Made by a program: the position numbers and the translations under genes. The notes under the pieces are model-generated. The model had not been told where the DNA came from. It worked only from the letters and a program-made list of their open reading frames with translations, and ran no database searches. Of a DNA stretch of 64,000 bases, positions 51,703 to 59,697 are shown one piece after another. The first letter of the stretch is position 1; every line of letters starts with the position of its first letter. The DNA lies in assembly GCF_015709525.1 (NCBI RefSeq), contig NZ_JADNRA010000025.1:49686-113685 (forward strand). The letters run 5' to 3'. This DNA comes from Methylocystis sp. L43. Its GTDB lineage: Bacteria; Pseudomonadota; Alphaproteobacteria; Rhizobiales; Beijerinckiaceae.

Positions 51703-54294
51703 TCACGAGCCCCGCGGCTTGGCGCGTGTCGTCGGCTGCGCGGCCGCCGGATCGTCCGGCCAGAGATGGCGCGGATAGCGCCCTCTCATCTCCTTCTTCA
51801 CCTCGTTCCATGAGCCTTTCCAAAAGCTCGGAAGATCGCGCGTCGTCTGGATCGGCCGATGCGCGGGCGACAGCAGTTCCAGCGTTAAGGGCGCGCGTCC
51901 GCGCGCAAGAGTCGGGTGAGTTGAAAGGCCGTAAAGTTCCTGCACGCGCACCGAAAGGATCGGTCCGTTTTCGGCCGCATAATCGAGCGCATGGCGCGAC
52001 CCGGCAGGCGTCTCGAAATGGGCTGGCGCTTCCGCATCGAGCCTGCGCGACAACTCATAGGGGAGAAGCTGAGCGAGCGCGGCCTCAAGATCATCAGCCA
52101 TCATCTCCGCAAGCGACGAGCGACCCTCAATGAACGGCGCAAGCCAGTCTTCGGCGCTTGCCGCCAGAGCGGCGTCGGAGAGGTCCGGCCACTCGTCGCC
52201 CTCAGCGCGACGCAAAAAGGCGACCCGGTCGCGCCGCTGCATCTGCGACTTCGTCCATGGCAGGCGCGCGACGCCGAGGCCAGCGACGCCGCGCGCGAGC
52301 ATCCCCGCGTTTTCTTCGGACGGCTCGACCGCCAGATTGCGCTCGGAGAGCCGTATCGCCCCGAGACGCCGGAAGGCGCGCCGCCGCAGGCTGGCGCTCG
52401 CCGCGTCGAAGACGGTTTCATCGCGCGTCTCGATGCGCTCGCCCGCGATCGTCTCGACCTCCTCGGCGGTGAGCGCGCAAGCGGCAAGGATGCGCGCCTG
52501 CGCCGCCCGGCCGGTGATTTCCGCGATGGCGAGAAAAGACGCGCGCGACAGAGGATCATCGACCGGCACGATCGCGGCGCGACCATTCGCCATCAGGAAC
52601 TCGCCGCGCGCGCCGCGCGATTTGGCGATGCGGTCGGGATAGGCGAGCGCGATCAGCGCGCCATCCGACAGCCCCCTCCCTGTCCCTCCCCCGCTGCGCG
52701 GGAGAGGGGACGCTAATGATCGGCGATTTGCCTGAAGGGCGGTGTCTGCCCCCTCTCCCGCGTGAGCGGGGGAGGGCTGGGGTGTGGGCGATCGATCAGC
52801 CGCCGCCATCGCCTGCCGCGCCCATTGCGCGGCGAGGCGCAGGGCATCGCGCGCGCGTTTGGAGTTTTCGCCGTGCAGGCGCTCGAGCCGATGCGAAAGG
52901 TCGGCGTCGGAGCCGCCGATCCCGCGCTCGGAGAGCAGCATGGCGAGTTCCGCGGCGCGTCTGGCCTCGCCGTGGCGCGCCGCCTCGACCACCATTCGCG
53001 CCAATCTGGGCGCGAGCGGCAGCGCCCGTACGGCGCGGCCCATGTCGGTAAGCCGACCATCGTCGTCGAGCGCCCCGAGTTCGCGATCGAGCGCGACCGC
53101 CTCCTTCCAGGCGGGCGCCGGCGGCGGATCGAGCCATTTGAGTCGCCCCGGATCGCTCACCCCCCAGGCCGCGAGATCAAGGGCAAGGCCGGAGAGATCG
53201 GCGTCGAGAATTTCGGGTGCGGCGAAGGCCGGGAGCGCCGCCGTCTGCGGCTCGTCCCATAAGCGATAGCAGACGCCGGGCTCGGTGCGGCCGGCGCGGC
53301 CGCGGCGCTGATCGACGCTGGCGCGAGAAGCGCGAACGGTTTCGAGTCGCGACAATCCGAGATCCGGCTCGAAGCGCTGCACACGCGCCAGCCCGCTGTC
53401 GATCACGATGCGCACGCCTTCGATCGTGAGCGAGGTTTCCGCGATCGACGTGGCGAGCACGATTTTTCGGCGTCCCGGCCGCGCCGGCGCGATGGCCCGG
53501 TCCTGCTCGCCGCGATCGAGCGCGCCATAGAGCGGCGCGACGTCGATGTCGTCCGGCAGGCGCGAATCAGCGAGGCGTGAGGCGACGCGCGCGATCTCCC
53601 CCTGCCCCGGCAGAAACGCGAGGATCGAACCCCGCTCTTCGCGCAGCGCCAGCATGATCGCGCGCGTCATCGCCTCTTCGATGCGCGCATTGGCGTCGCG
53701 GCCGAGATAACGCGTCTCGACGCCAAATGCGCGCCCCTGGCTCTCGATCGTCTGGGCGCCCATCAGCGCGGCGACGCGCGCCCCGTCGAGCGTCGCCGAC
53801 ATGGCGATGAGCCGCAGATCGTCGCGCAGTCCTGCCTGGGCGTCGAGCGCCAGCGCAAGGCCGAGATCCGCTTCGAGCGAGCGCTCGTGATATTCGTCGA
53901 ACAGCACGCCCGCCACGCCCTCGAGCCCCGCATCGTCGAGGATCATCCGCGCGAACACGCCTTCGGTGACGACCTCGACGCGCGTTCGCGCCGAGATTTT
54001 CGATTCGAGGCGCATCCGCAGACCGATCGTTTCGCCGACAGTCTCGCCGAGCGTCGCCGCCATGCGGCTCGCCGCAGCGCGGGCGGCGAGACGTCGCGGC
54101 TCCAGCAAAATGAGCTTGCGGCCCTTCGCCCAGTCGGCGTCGAGCAGCGCGAGCGGCGCGCGCGTGGTTTTGCCGGCGCCGGGCGGGGCGACGACGACAA
54201 GGTTGCACGACGCGTCAAGCGCCGCGCAAATCGCCGGCAGCACATCGTCGATCGGCAGCGCAGAAAGATCATGCAGCATCAAAGGCGCGCGCAT
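51703..54294 (-). CDS. hrpB: ATP-dependent helicase HrpB
   Basis: The 863-residue DExH helicase has Walker A APPGAGKTTRAPLALL, the DEYHERS box, SATLDGARVAALM, the helicase motif QRRGRAGRTEPGVCYRLW and the HrpB C-terminal region ending in RGRYPRHLWPDD. Between about residues 500 and 542 it carries an in-frame low-complexity insert (TPQPSPAHAGEG and ASPLPRSGGGTGRGLS) encoded by an inverted GC-rich repeat, in the linker before the C-terminal domain. HrpB is a putative RNA helicase of unclear role. ATG 54294 is used; the preceding TTG is less likely. Confidence 0.92.
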   Translation of the reverse strand: MRAPLMLHDLSALPIDDVLPAICAALDASCNLVVVAPPGAGKTTRAPLALLDADWAKGRKLILLEPRRLAARAAASRMAATLGETVGETIGLRMRLESKISARTRVEVVTEGVFARMILDDAGLEGVAGVLFDEYHERSLEADLGLALALDAQAGLRDDLRLIAMSATLDGARVAALMGAQTIESQGRAFGVETRYLGRDANARIEEAMTRAIMLALREERGSILAFLPGQGEIARVASRLADSRLPDDIDVAPLYGALDRGEQDRAIAPARPGRRKIVLATSIAETSLTIEGVRIVIDSGLARVQRFEPDLGLSRLETVRASRASVDQRRGRAGRTEPGVCYRLWDEPQTAALPAFAAPEILDADLSGLALDLAAWGVSDPGRLKWLDPPPAPAWKEAVALDRELGALDDDGRLTDMGRAVRALPLAPRLARMVVEAARHGEARRAAELAMLLSERGIGGSDADLSHRLERLHGENSKRARDALRLAAQWARQAMAAADRSPTPQPSPAHAGEGADTALQANRRSLASPLPRSGGGTGRGLSDGALIALAYPDRIAKSRGARGEFLMANGRAAIVPVDDPLSRASFLAIAEITGRAAQARILAACALTAEEVETIAGERIETRDETVFDAASASLRRRAFRRLGAIRLSERNLAVEPSEENAGMLARGVAGLGVARLPWTKSQMQRRDRVAFLRRAEGDEWPDLSDAALAASAEDWLAPFIEGRSSLAEMMADDLEAALAQLLPYELSRRLDAEAPAHFETPAGSRHALDYAAENGPILSVRVQELYGLSTHPTLARGRAPLTLELLSPAHRPIQTTRDLPSFWKGSWNEVKKEMRGRYPRHLWPDDPAAAQPTTRAKPRGS
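52672..52795. repeat. In-frame GC-rich palindromic repeat inside hrpB
   Basis: Two units, CCCTCCCCCGC-TGC-GCGGGAGAGGG near 52686-52710 and CCCTCTCCCGC-GTGA-GCGGGGGAGGG near 52750-52776, are each palindromic and inverted relative to one another around about 40 bases. They resemble the mobile GC-rich REP-like sequences that yield SPTPQPSPxxGEG when translated. Here they add about 41 codons without breaking the helicase frame. Confidence 0.7.
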
Positions 54295-54380
54295 CAAAAG
54301 TCACAAATTCCATAGCACGACGCAGATTGCGGACGCCGGTCAAAGGGTCAAGACGCCGCGCCGCGCCCGGACCGGCAATA

Positions 54381-54407
54381 AAAAAGCCCCTCCCTTGCGG
54401 GAGGGGC
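54381..54407 (-). terminator. Intrinsic terminator of the Tim44-like gene
   Basis: On the minus strand a 9-bp stem GCCCCTCCC/GGGAGGGGC with a 4-base loop is followed by T6. It lies 26 bases past the stop of the Tim44-like gene, between it and hrpB. Confidence 0.85.
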
Positions 54408-54432
54408 AAAAGATTGCGGCCCAATGCTGAAC

Positions 54433-55419
54433 TTACGCCGCCTGCTGAATCGCCGAGAGCTTCCACTCCTGCGGTCCGGCGCCCGCCGGTCGGCGGAAAG
54501 TCCAGGCCTCGGACGTCTCCGTTGGCCCGGGCGAACCGGGCGCGGGCTTGCCGGTGGCGCGATCCTCGATCACGTCATTGAGCGCGAAGCGCATGGCGAC
54601 GGTGGCGTATTCGTCGACGCCTTCGCGCCACGCCTCCGACAAGTCGCCTTGCAGCAGCTTCACGTCAGAGACGCGGTTGATGACGCCCTTGCGGCGGTTC
54701 TCCTCCAATTCGTCGTCGAAATAGGAGGCCATTTCCGGCGTCGACATGCCGCGCAGCGCGCCAAGATCCTCGCGGCTATAGGCGGCCTGCGATTCGCCGA
54801 GCAGGCGTTCGAAGGCGTTGAAGTCCTCCCCCGCAATCTTGATTGGCGTCGCCATCGCCGCTTCCGGAGAAGCGCCGGAGCCAAAGCCCGCCGCGCCAAA
54901 GGGCGCGCGCGCCGTGAAGGGCGACGTGAAGCCCGGGCTCGGACGGTGACCCGCCCCCGCCATGGCGTTGGCATTGCGACGCGTCCACCAATTGAAAGCC
55001 ATGCGGGCCAGGAAGACGATCAGCCCGATCTGCAACAGCAGGCCGATGATCGACATGAACCCCATCATGCCGCCGAAGAGACCATGGCCCGTCAACAGGC
55101 CGAAGAGGCCGGCGCCCAGCAGGCCGCCGGCGAGGCCGCCGAGCATGCCGCGACCGAAAGCGCCGCCAAAGGCGCCTTGCTGCGACATCGGCCCAGCCAT
55201 CCCGGGCGCGGGACGCGGCGCGACGCTGCGTTCGAAGGGCGAGGCCTGGCCCGGCATGGTGCGGGTCGAAGGCGGCGCGGACCAAGAGCGACCCCCCCGG
55301 CTGCCAAAGCTGCCGCCGCCGCCCATACGCGCTTCGGCGATGGCGGGCGCGAGCGCCAACAGCGCCGCAAGCACAAGAGAAATCAGCGATCCACGCTTAA
55401 GGGCGAAGAAACGCGACAT
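54433..55419 (-). CDS. Tim44-like domain membrane protein
   Basis: The 328-residue protein has a signal peptide or N-terminal anchor (LISLVLAALLALAPAIAEA), a Gly/Arg-rich stretch, a membrane helix (about 118-141, FMSIIGLLLQIGLIVFLARM) and a C-terminal Tim44-like domain with EDFNAFERLLGESQAAYSRE, LRGMSTPEMASYF and a final EAWTFRR strand. Bacterial Tim44-like proteins are membrane associated with unknown function. It has its own terminator. Confidence 0.88.
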   Translation of the reverse strand: MSRFFALKRGSLISLVLAALLALAPAIAEARMGGGGSFGSRGGRSWSAPPSTRTMPGQASPFERSVAPRPAPGMAGPMSQQGAFGGAFGRGMLGGLAGGLLGAGLFGLLTGHGLFGGMMGFMSIIGLLLQIGLIVFLARMAFNWWTRRNANAMAGAGHRPSPGFTSPFTARAPFGAAGFGSGASPEAAMATPIKIAGEDFNAFERLLGESQAAYSREDLGALRGMSTPEMASYFDDELEENRRKGVINRVSDVKLLQGDLSEAWREGVDEYATVAMRFALNDVIEDRATGKPAPGSPGPTETSEAWTFRRPAGAGPQEWKLSAIQQAA

Positions 55420-55631
55420 GTTTGTGTCCTCGAAATTGCGGGGAAACAGTCTCCCCTAACCGCGCATATATAGGAACGCCAGGGTCAGCGCGCAAAGGCT
55501 TGGCCGGGGAAAATGGATGCCGGGCGCGGATGCAACCGAATCGCGCAGGCGTCGCTTCATGGATTTCATGCCGCCAATGAGAAGCTACTTGGGGCAAAGG
55601 TAGTCCGAATTCTGTCGCCGCATATTGCTGG

Positions 55632-55886
55632 TCATGATCGTGCGCGCTTCTCCAGATACTCGCGCAGCGCGGCGTTGATGCGCGATTGCCAGCCTTCGCC
55701 CGCCGCGCGGAAGGCTTCCACGATATCGGGGTCAAGCCGGATCGTCGTCGAAACCTTGCGGCGTTTTGCTGGTGGCCGCCCTCGCCGAAGAGGAGCGGCG
55801 GCGAATTTCTTGCGCCACTCTTCAGTTGACAAATCCGGAGCGTCATCGCCCAAATCTGGGGGCGTAGATGGCTTGCTCGCGGTCAT
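55632..55886 (-). CDS. brnA: BrnA-type antitoxin
   Basis: The 84-residue protein has an acidic/Pro N-terminus and a C-terminal ribbon-helix-helix domain (KVSTTIRLDPDIVEAFRAAG then WQSRINAALREYL), the BrnA pattern. It should bind and neutralise the BrnT RNase and repress the operon. It overlaps the upstream toxin gene by 44 bases, which is the usual toxin-first order. Confidence 0.88.
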   Translation of the reverse strand: MTASKPSTPPDLGDDAPDLSTEEWRKKFAAAPLRRGRPPAKRRKVSTTIRLDPDIVEAFRAAGEGWQSRINAALREYLEKRARS

Positions 55887-56118
55887 TGGCTTTCCTCATG
55901 GAGATGATGCGTCTCACGCCGCCGCGCTTTGTCCAAACGAGGACCACCATTCGGCCGTCGAGAAAACCGACCGAAATGAACCGCTTTTCGCCATAGTCAT
56001 GGCGGTCGTCCTCGACGGTCAACGTCGCGTCAGCGAAGACCTCGCCGGCGCGCGCCATATCAAGTCCTCTGTGCTCGATCGTTGCGCGGCGTTTTGCGGG
56101 ATCGAATTCGATCGGCAT
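55843..56118 (-). CDS. brnT: BrnT-type ribonuclease toxin
   Basis: The 91-residue protein shows the BrnT fold signatures: [20 protein letters not shown], a [20 protein letters not shown] strand pair, and the C-terminal [13 protein letters not shown] catalytic region. BrnT is a RelE-like RNase that stops growth when freed from BrnA. A short inverted TTGT/ACAA site sits just upstream and may be the operator. The pair lies between tim44 and thyA. Confidence 0.9.
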   Translation of the reverse strand: MPIEFDPAKRRATIEHRGLDMARAGEVFADATLTVEDDRHDYGEKRFISVGFLDGRMVVLVWTKRGGVRRIISMRKANDREQAIYAPRFGR

Positions 56119-56231
56119 TGGGCTTTTTTGTTACTACACAAACGATCTTGGAGCAATCGTTACGTGATGAACGAGACCTGCTAATTGAACTCCCACCCAG
56201 GGATCTCACGAAAAGGCGTCCACAGGCTTCA

Positions 56232-57035
56232 ATGCGTCAATATCTCGACCTTCTGGATAAAATCCTGCGCGAAGGCGTGCGCAAGGACGATCGCACCGGC
56301 GTCGGAACGCTATCGCTTTTCGGCCATCAGATGCGCTTCGACCTTTCGCAAGGCTTTCCGCTGGTGACGACCAAGCGCGTGCACCTGAAATCGGTCATTC
56401 ACGAATTGCTGTGGTTTTTGCAGGGCGACACCAACGTCAAATATCTGCGCGATAATGGCGTCACCATCTGGGACGAATGGGCGAATGAAGATGGCGACCT
56501 TGGTCCGATCTACGGCATGCAATGGCGGCGCTGGCCCGACGGCGACAGGGATATCGACCAGCTCGCCCATGTCATCGAGGAGATCAAGCGCAATCCCTTC
56601 TCGCGCCGGCTGATCGTCTCCGCATGGAACCCCGCGCAGGTCGACGAGATGGCGCTGCCGCCCTGCCATTGCCTGTTCCAGTTTCATGTCGCAGAGGTGG
56701 GCGGCGAAAAGCGGCTTTCCTGCCAGCTCTACCAGCGTTCGGCCGACGTCTTCCTCGGCGTGCCTTTCAACATCGCGAGCTATGCGCTGCTGACGCATAT
56801 GGTCGCGCAGGTCACGGACTGCGCGCCTGGCGATTTTGTGCACAGTTTCGGCGACGTGCATCTCTATTTGAATCATGTCGAGCAAGCGCGGCTTCAGCTC
56901 TCCCGCGAGCTAAAGCCCCTGCCCCGCCTGAAGCTCAATCCGTCGGTGCGCGCGCTCTTCGACTTCAGATACGAAGACGTGAACGTCGAGAATTATGAAC
57001 CCTGGCCGGCGATCGCCGCGCCGATCGCGGTGTAG
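56232..57035 (+). CDS. thyA: Thymidylate synthase
   Basis: The 267-residue enzyme methylates dUMP to dTMP using methylene-tetrahydrofolate. Conserved motifs are [19 protein letters not shown], the nucleophile C145 in [30 protein letters not shown] and the C-terminal APIAV. ATG 56232 matches the normal start; upstream open frame to 56082 runs antisense over brnT. It is followed after 6 bases by folA, the classic dTMP-cycle pair. Confidence 0.97.
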   Translation: MRQYLDLLDKILREGVRKDDRTGVGTLSLFGHQMRFDLSQGFPLVTTKRVHLKSVIHELLWFLQGDTNVKYLRDNGVTIWDEWANEDGDLGPIYGMQWRRWPDGDRDIDQLAHVIEEIKRNPFSRRLIVSAWNPAQVDEMALPPCHCLFQFHVAEVGGEKRLSCQLYQRSADVFLGVPFNIASYALLTHMVAQVTDCAPGDFVHSFGDVHLYLNHVEQARLQLSRELKPLPRLKLNPSVRALFDFRYEDVNVENYEPWPAIAAPIAV

Positions 57036-57041
57036 ACGGCG

Positions 57042-57557
57042 ATGGAGCCCAAAATCGTCGCCGTCGTGGCGCGCGGACGCAATGGCGTGATCGGCGTCGC
57101 CAATGGCCTCCCCTGGCGCCTTTCAAGCGATCTCAAGCGCTACAAGGCGCGCACCTGGGGCAAGCCGATGATCATGGGACGGCGCACCTTCGAATCGATC
57201 GGACGGCCGCTGCCGGGGCGCGAAAGCGTCGTGCTGACGCGCGATCCAAGTTTCAGGGCCGAGGGCGTCCATGTCGCGGCAAGTCCGGCGGAGGCCTTAG
57301 CGACGGCGCGCAGGCTGGCCGGTTTGCTCGGCGTCGACGAGATCATCATCGCGGGCGGCGAGGACATCTATCGCGCCTTTCTCGACCTCACCGCTGTGAT
57401 CGAACTGACGGAAGTGGCGCTCGATATCGCCGGCGACGCGCACTTTCCCCCGCTCGATCCCCGAGACTGGCGCGAGGTCGCGCGCGAAGCGCCGCCGCGC
57501 GGTCCGAAGGACGAAGCGGACTTCGCTTTTGTCACGCTTGAGCGCGTCCGTCCCTAG
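57042..57557 (+). CDS. folA: Dihydrofolate reductase
   Basis: The 171-residue enzyme has the DHFR signatures VVARGRNGVIGVANGLPWRL, MIMGRRTFESIGRPLPGRES and IIAGGEDIYRAFLD. It regenerates tetrahydrofolate consumed by ThyA, six bases upstream, with which it is surely co-transcribed. Length is typical. Confidence 0.96.
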   Translation: MEPKIVAVVARGRNGVIGVANGLPWRLSSDLKRYKARTWGKPMIMGRRTFESIGRPLPGRESVVLTRDPSFRAEGVHVAASPAEALATARRLAGLLGVDEIIIAGGEDIYRAFLDLTAVIELTEVALDIAGDAHFPPLDPRDWREVAREAPPRGPKDEADFAFVTLERVRP

Positions 57558-57631
57558 AGCGCCGGAAACCAGTTGCGGCGCAATCCTGCTGTGTCTATAA
57601 AACGGCCCGAAGCGGCTTCGGCCATTTCTGT

Positions 57632-57708
57632 CGGAGTGTAGCGCAGCCTGGTAGCGCACCTCGTTCGGGACGAGGGGGTCGGAGGTTCGAATCCTCTCAC
57701 TCCGACCA
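57632..57708 (+). tRNA. tRNA-Pro (anticodon CGG)
   Basis: The acceptor stem CGGAGTG/CACTCCG, anticodon stem CCTCG/CGAGG with loop TTCGGGA (anticodon CGG), T arm GGAGGTTCGAATCCTC and encoded CCA are all present. The acceptor stem is the same as the other tRNA-Pro at 6894. Accessory genes begin right after it. Confidence 0.96.
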
Positions 57709-57906
57709 AAGACAGAATTAAGTGATTGAATTTACGACGAATTAAATTCTGTTTCCGGCTTTAGTCCCCCTTCTCGTCCCCCCACAATTCAGCAATTGTC
57801 AGCGAATATTGGCGCAAGCCAGCGAAATGAACCATCGTTGCTGACCGGCCTTGCGCTGCGCGAATCTGAGCAGGCCAGTGCTCATTTGCGTCGCATCTCC
57901 CCGAAC

Positions 57907-58119
57907 CTAACGCACGGGAGGCAGCGGCTGTGGATTAAGCGCATTGACCACGGCCTGCAATAATTCGTGGGCGCGAGGCGGCAGCGGCTGTGGATTAAGG
58001 GCTACCGCGTCAATAACCGACCGCAGGATTGTTTGAATGCGCTGGTCGCTGATGCGACCCGTCAATTCATGAATTTCTTTTAAAACAGCAATATCAGAGC
58101 AATCGTTTGGGCTTGTCAT
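57907..58119 (-). CDS. Small protein with duplicated ALNPQPLPP motif
   Basis: The 70-residue protein has a helical N-terminal half (KEIHELTGRISDQRIQTILR) and then two copies of a (V)xALNPQPLPP motif, separated by RAHELLQAVV and ending at the C-terminus. The two motifs are encoded by a 20-bp direct repeat. ATG 58119 has GGGGAAGGG upstream; ATG 58200 would add 27 residues and overlap the XRE gene. Similar NPQPLPP tails occur in scattered hypothetical proteins that I recall from soil bacteria, with no known function. Confidence 0.6.
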   Translation of the reverse strand: MTSPNDCSDIAVLKEIHELTGRISDQRIQTILRSVIDAVALNPQPLPPRAHELLQAVVNALNPQPLPPVR

Positions 58120-58177
58120 CTGCGAACCCTTCCCCGGCTTGATATAATTGCCAAGTTCCGTCGTCCGAAAGCTGTCG

Positions 58178-58447
58178 TCAAGGTCGACTGCGGTCAACAT
58201 TCGATAATTGCCGCTTGGTGCCGCCCTTACGAAGCCTCACGCCCAGCCCTCCGCCGTTCTCTTCGATGAATTCGACGCCGGCCTTTTCGAGCGCGGCGCG
58301 GATGGCGGCGAGCGCCTCTTCGCTCCCCGCATATTTCCCGGTTTCGAAATTGGAGACCGTGTTCCGATGAATGCCCGCCGCTCCGGCCAGATCGGCCAGA
58401 GACCAATTTAGAGCTGCGCGCGCCATTCTCACTTGTGCAGGCTTCAC
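58178..58447 (-). CDS. XRE-family transcriptional regulator
   Basis: The 89-residue protein is a helix-turn-helix regulator (RMARAALNWSLADLAGAAGI then HRNTVSNFETGKYAG) with a short tail resembling the phage/XRE type with LEKAGVEFIEENGGGLGVRL. GTG 58447 is chosen because AAGGA precedes it and relatives begin KPAQVRMARAAL; the frame extends to 58489. Two CTTGTG-N7-CACAAG sites straddle and precede the start, pointing to autoregulation. Confidence 0.8.
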   Translation of the reverse strand: MKPAQVRMARAALNWSLADLAGAAGIHRNTVSNFETGKYAGSEEALAAIRAALEKAGVEFIEENGGGLGVRLRKGGTKRQLSNVDRSRP

Positions 58448-58492
58448 AAGCCATATTCCTTGTGCTAAAAACACAAGTGCAATTATCACAAG
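58432..58492. promoter_or_regulatory. Twin palindromic operators at the XRE gene start
   Basis: CTTGTG-N7-CACAAG occurs exactly at 58432-58450 and again at 58459-58477, centres 27 bases apart, with a further CACAAG half-site at 58487-58492. Site 1 covers the proposed GTG start and site 2 covers the region just upstream. This is the pattern expected for binding of two XRE dimers. Confidence 0.7.
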
Positions 58493-58565
58493 CCGCTCGC
58501 GAGAGCAACGCCGAAACCGCCCGGTTCGGCGAACGCCCTCGGCTTATCCAAAGGAGGAAGGTTGC

Positions 58566-58681
58566 ATGAAAACCGAAACCACCCGCACCCGCCGTCTCTA
58601 CACCACGTCGGCGCCGGCTGGATCAGCCGCGGCGAATGCGCGCTGATGGCGGCCGCCGCAGCGTGCGGGCTCAAGGGCTGA
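58566..58681 (+). pseudogene. Small ORF split by an apparent 2-bp insertion
   Basis: A very strong RBS (AAAGGAGGAAGG) and ATG at 58566 start MKTETTRTRRLY. In that frame the ORF stops after 26 codons with poor codon use. Two bases on, at 58604, a frame with very high third-position GC reads HVGAGWISRGECALMAAAAA then CGLKG and a stop at 58679. An extra AC in TACACCAC would join them into a 37-residue protein. Confidence 0.45.
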
Positions 58682-58832
58682 GAAGCAGCCGGCCAGGGCT
58701 TTTACGTCACGTAATGACTTCCGACAGGCGCGAGGGGGCCTATGCGCTGGCCTCGCCCGAAAAAGCGGCCGGGCGAGGTGTTGATCTCGCCCCCTCCCGG
58801 CCTAACCACAACGCGAAACAGGAGTTCGCATC

Positions 58833-59222
58833 ATGGCTGAGAGTGCACATACACCATCGCGGCGGGCCATGCTCGCCGGCCTCGCCGCTACGCCCGTCGC
58901 CGGGCTTCCCGCTATTGCCGGCGGCGCCACGGAAGCTGATCCGATCTTCGCGGCGATTGAGAAATACCAGCGCGCCGCTGCCGCTTTCAATCAATCGGAG
59001 GAAGGGACTGACCAGGACGCCGCCTGTAGCGTCTACTTCGATGCGGATATCGACTTGCACTCAACTAAGCCGACGACGCCCGCAGGCGCGGCCAAATTCC
59101 TTCGGTTCATCGCCGACTTTCTGGACGAAGACGACATCGTCAATGACAATTGGATTGGCGACATGGTCGGCGACTCCATCCGCAACGCCGTCGCCGTGCT
59201 TGAGCGCGAGGCGCTGTCATGA
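58833..59222 (+). CDS. Hypothetical protein with Tat-like N-terminus
   Basis: The 129-residue protein begins with SRRAMLAGLAATPVAGLPAI, a signal-like stretch with twin arginines, then an acidic helical domain (DPIFAAIEKYQRAAAAF, FLRFIADFLDEDDIV). Similar proteins are common in mobile regions of this order. It overlaps the next ORF by four bases (ATGA). Function unknown. Confidence 0.65.
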   Translation: MAESAHTPSRRAMLAGLAATPVAGLPAIAGGATEADPIFAAIEKYQRAAAAFNQSEEGTDQDAACSVYFDADIDLHSTKPTTPAGAAKFLRFIADFLDEDDIVNDNWIGDMVGDSIRNAVAVLEREALS

Positions 59223-59419
59223 CCGCACACCGCCGTCTGCCGCTTCGCACCATCATTGCGATGACATGGCGGCTCAAACTCGCGCGGGTCTTCCTTAGGC
59301 TCGCGCGCGTCACGGATACATACGACGGCGCGACGATGCGAATGTCTCGCCGCATCGTCGAGAGCGCCGAGCGCTGCGCCCTCAAGTCCGATGTTTTGCG
59401 GCGCTGGCTGAGGCCGTGA
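59219..59419 (+). CDS. Small basic hypothetical protein
   Basis: The 66-residue product is Arg-rich with a helical MTWRLKLARVFLRLARVTD segment. Its start overlaps the previous stop as ATGA and its stop overlaps the next start as GTGA, so three small genes appear translationally coupled. No family recognised. Confidence 0.5.
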   Translation: MTAHRRLPLRTIIAMTWRLKLARVFLRLARVTDTYDGATMRMSRRIVESAERCALKSDVLRRWLRP

Positions 59420-59574
59420 ATTACGACCGCGCCGCGATCATGCGGGACGCCCACAAGCGGTTCCGAGACGGCAAGCGCCTCGGGCTCGGCTGGACGTTCG
59501 GGCAATGCCTGGCCACGGCGTGGGCGGCGGCCAAGGATCGGCGCAAGGCCACCGCCCGAGGAATTGCGGCGTAA
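59416..59574 (+). CDS. Small hypothetical protein, coupled to the two ORFs before it
   Basis: A GTG start overlapping the previous stop opens a 52-codon frame with strong codon bias: AIMRDAHKRFRDGKRLGLGW then TFGQCLATAWAAAKDRRKA. Short proteins with a CLATAWAxAK helix are familiar cargo of integrative elements. Function unknown. Confidence 0.5.
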   Translation: MNYDRAAIMRDAHKRFRDGKRLGLGWTFGQCLATAWAAAKDRRKATARGIAA

Positions 59575-59638
59575 GGTGTGACGGATTAAGCTTTCTATAC
59601 GTCGCCGGTTTTGATCTCCTCTTTGCCGGCGCCATGAG

Positions 59639-59674
59639 CGCCCCGACCGTGGATGTAACGGCGGGGCGTTTTTT
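59639..59674 (+). terminator. Intrinsic terminator
   Basis: A 7-bp stem CGCCCCG/CGGGGCG with a 16-nt loop is followed by T6. It lies 65 bases after the coupled small ORFs. Stem and most of the loop match the terminator at 41277-41314. Confidence 0.8.
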
Positions 59675-59697
59675 GTTTCGACGCCGTAGCAAGCAGG

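Noticed and set aside
57907..57987. The 20-bp direct repeat as a mini CRISPR or attachment repeat
   Set aside because: Only two copies, and they encode the duplicated NPQPLPP motif in frame.
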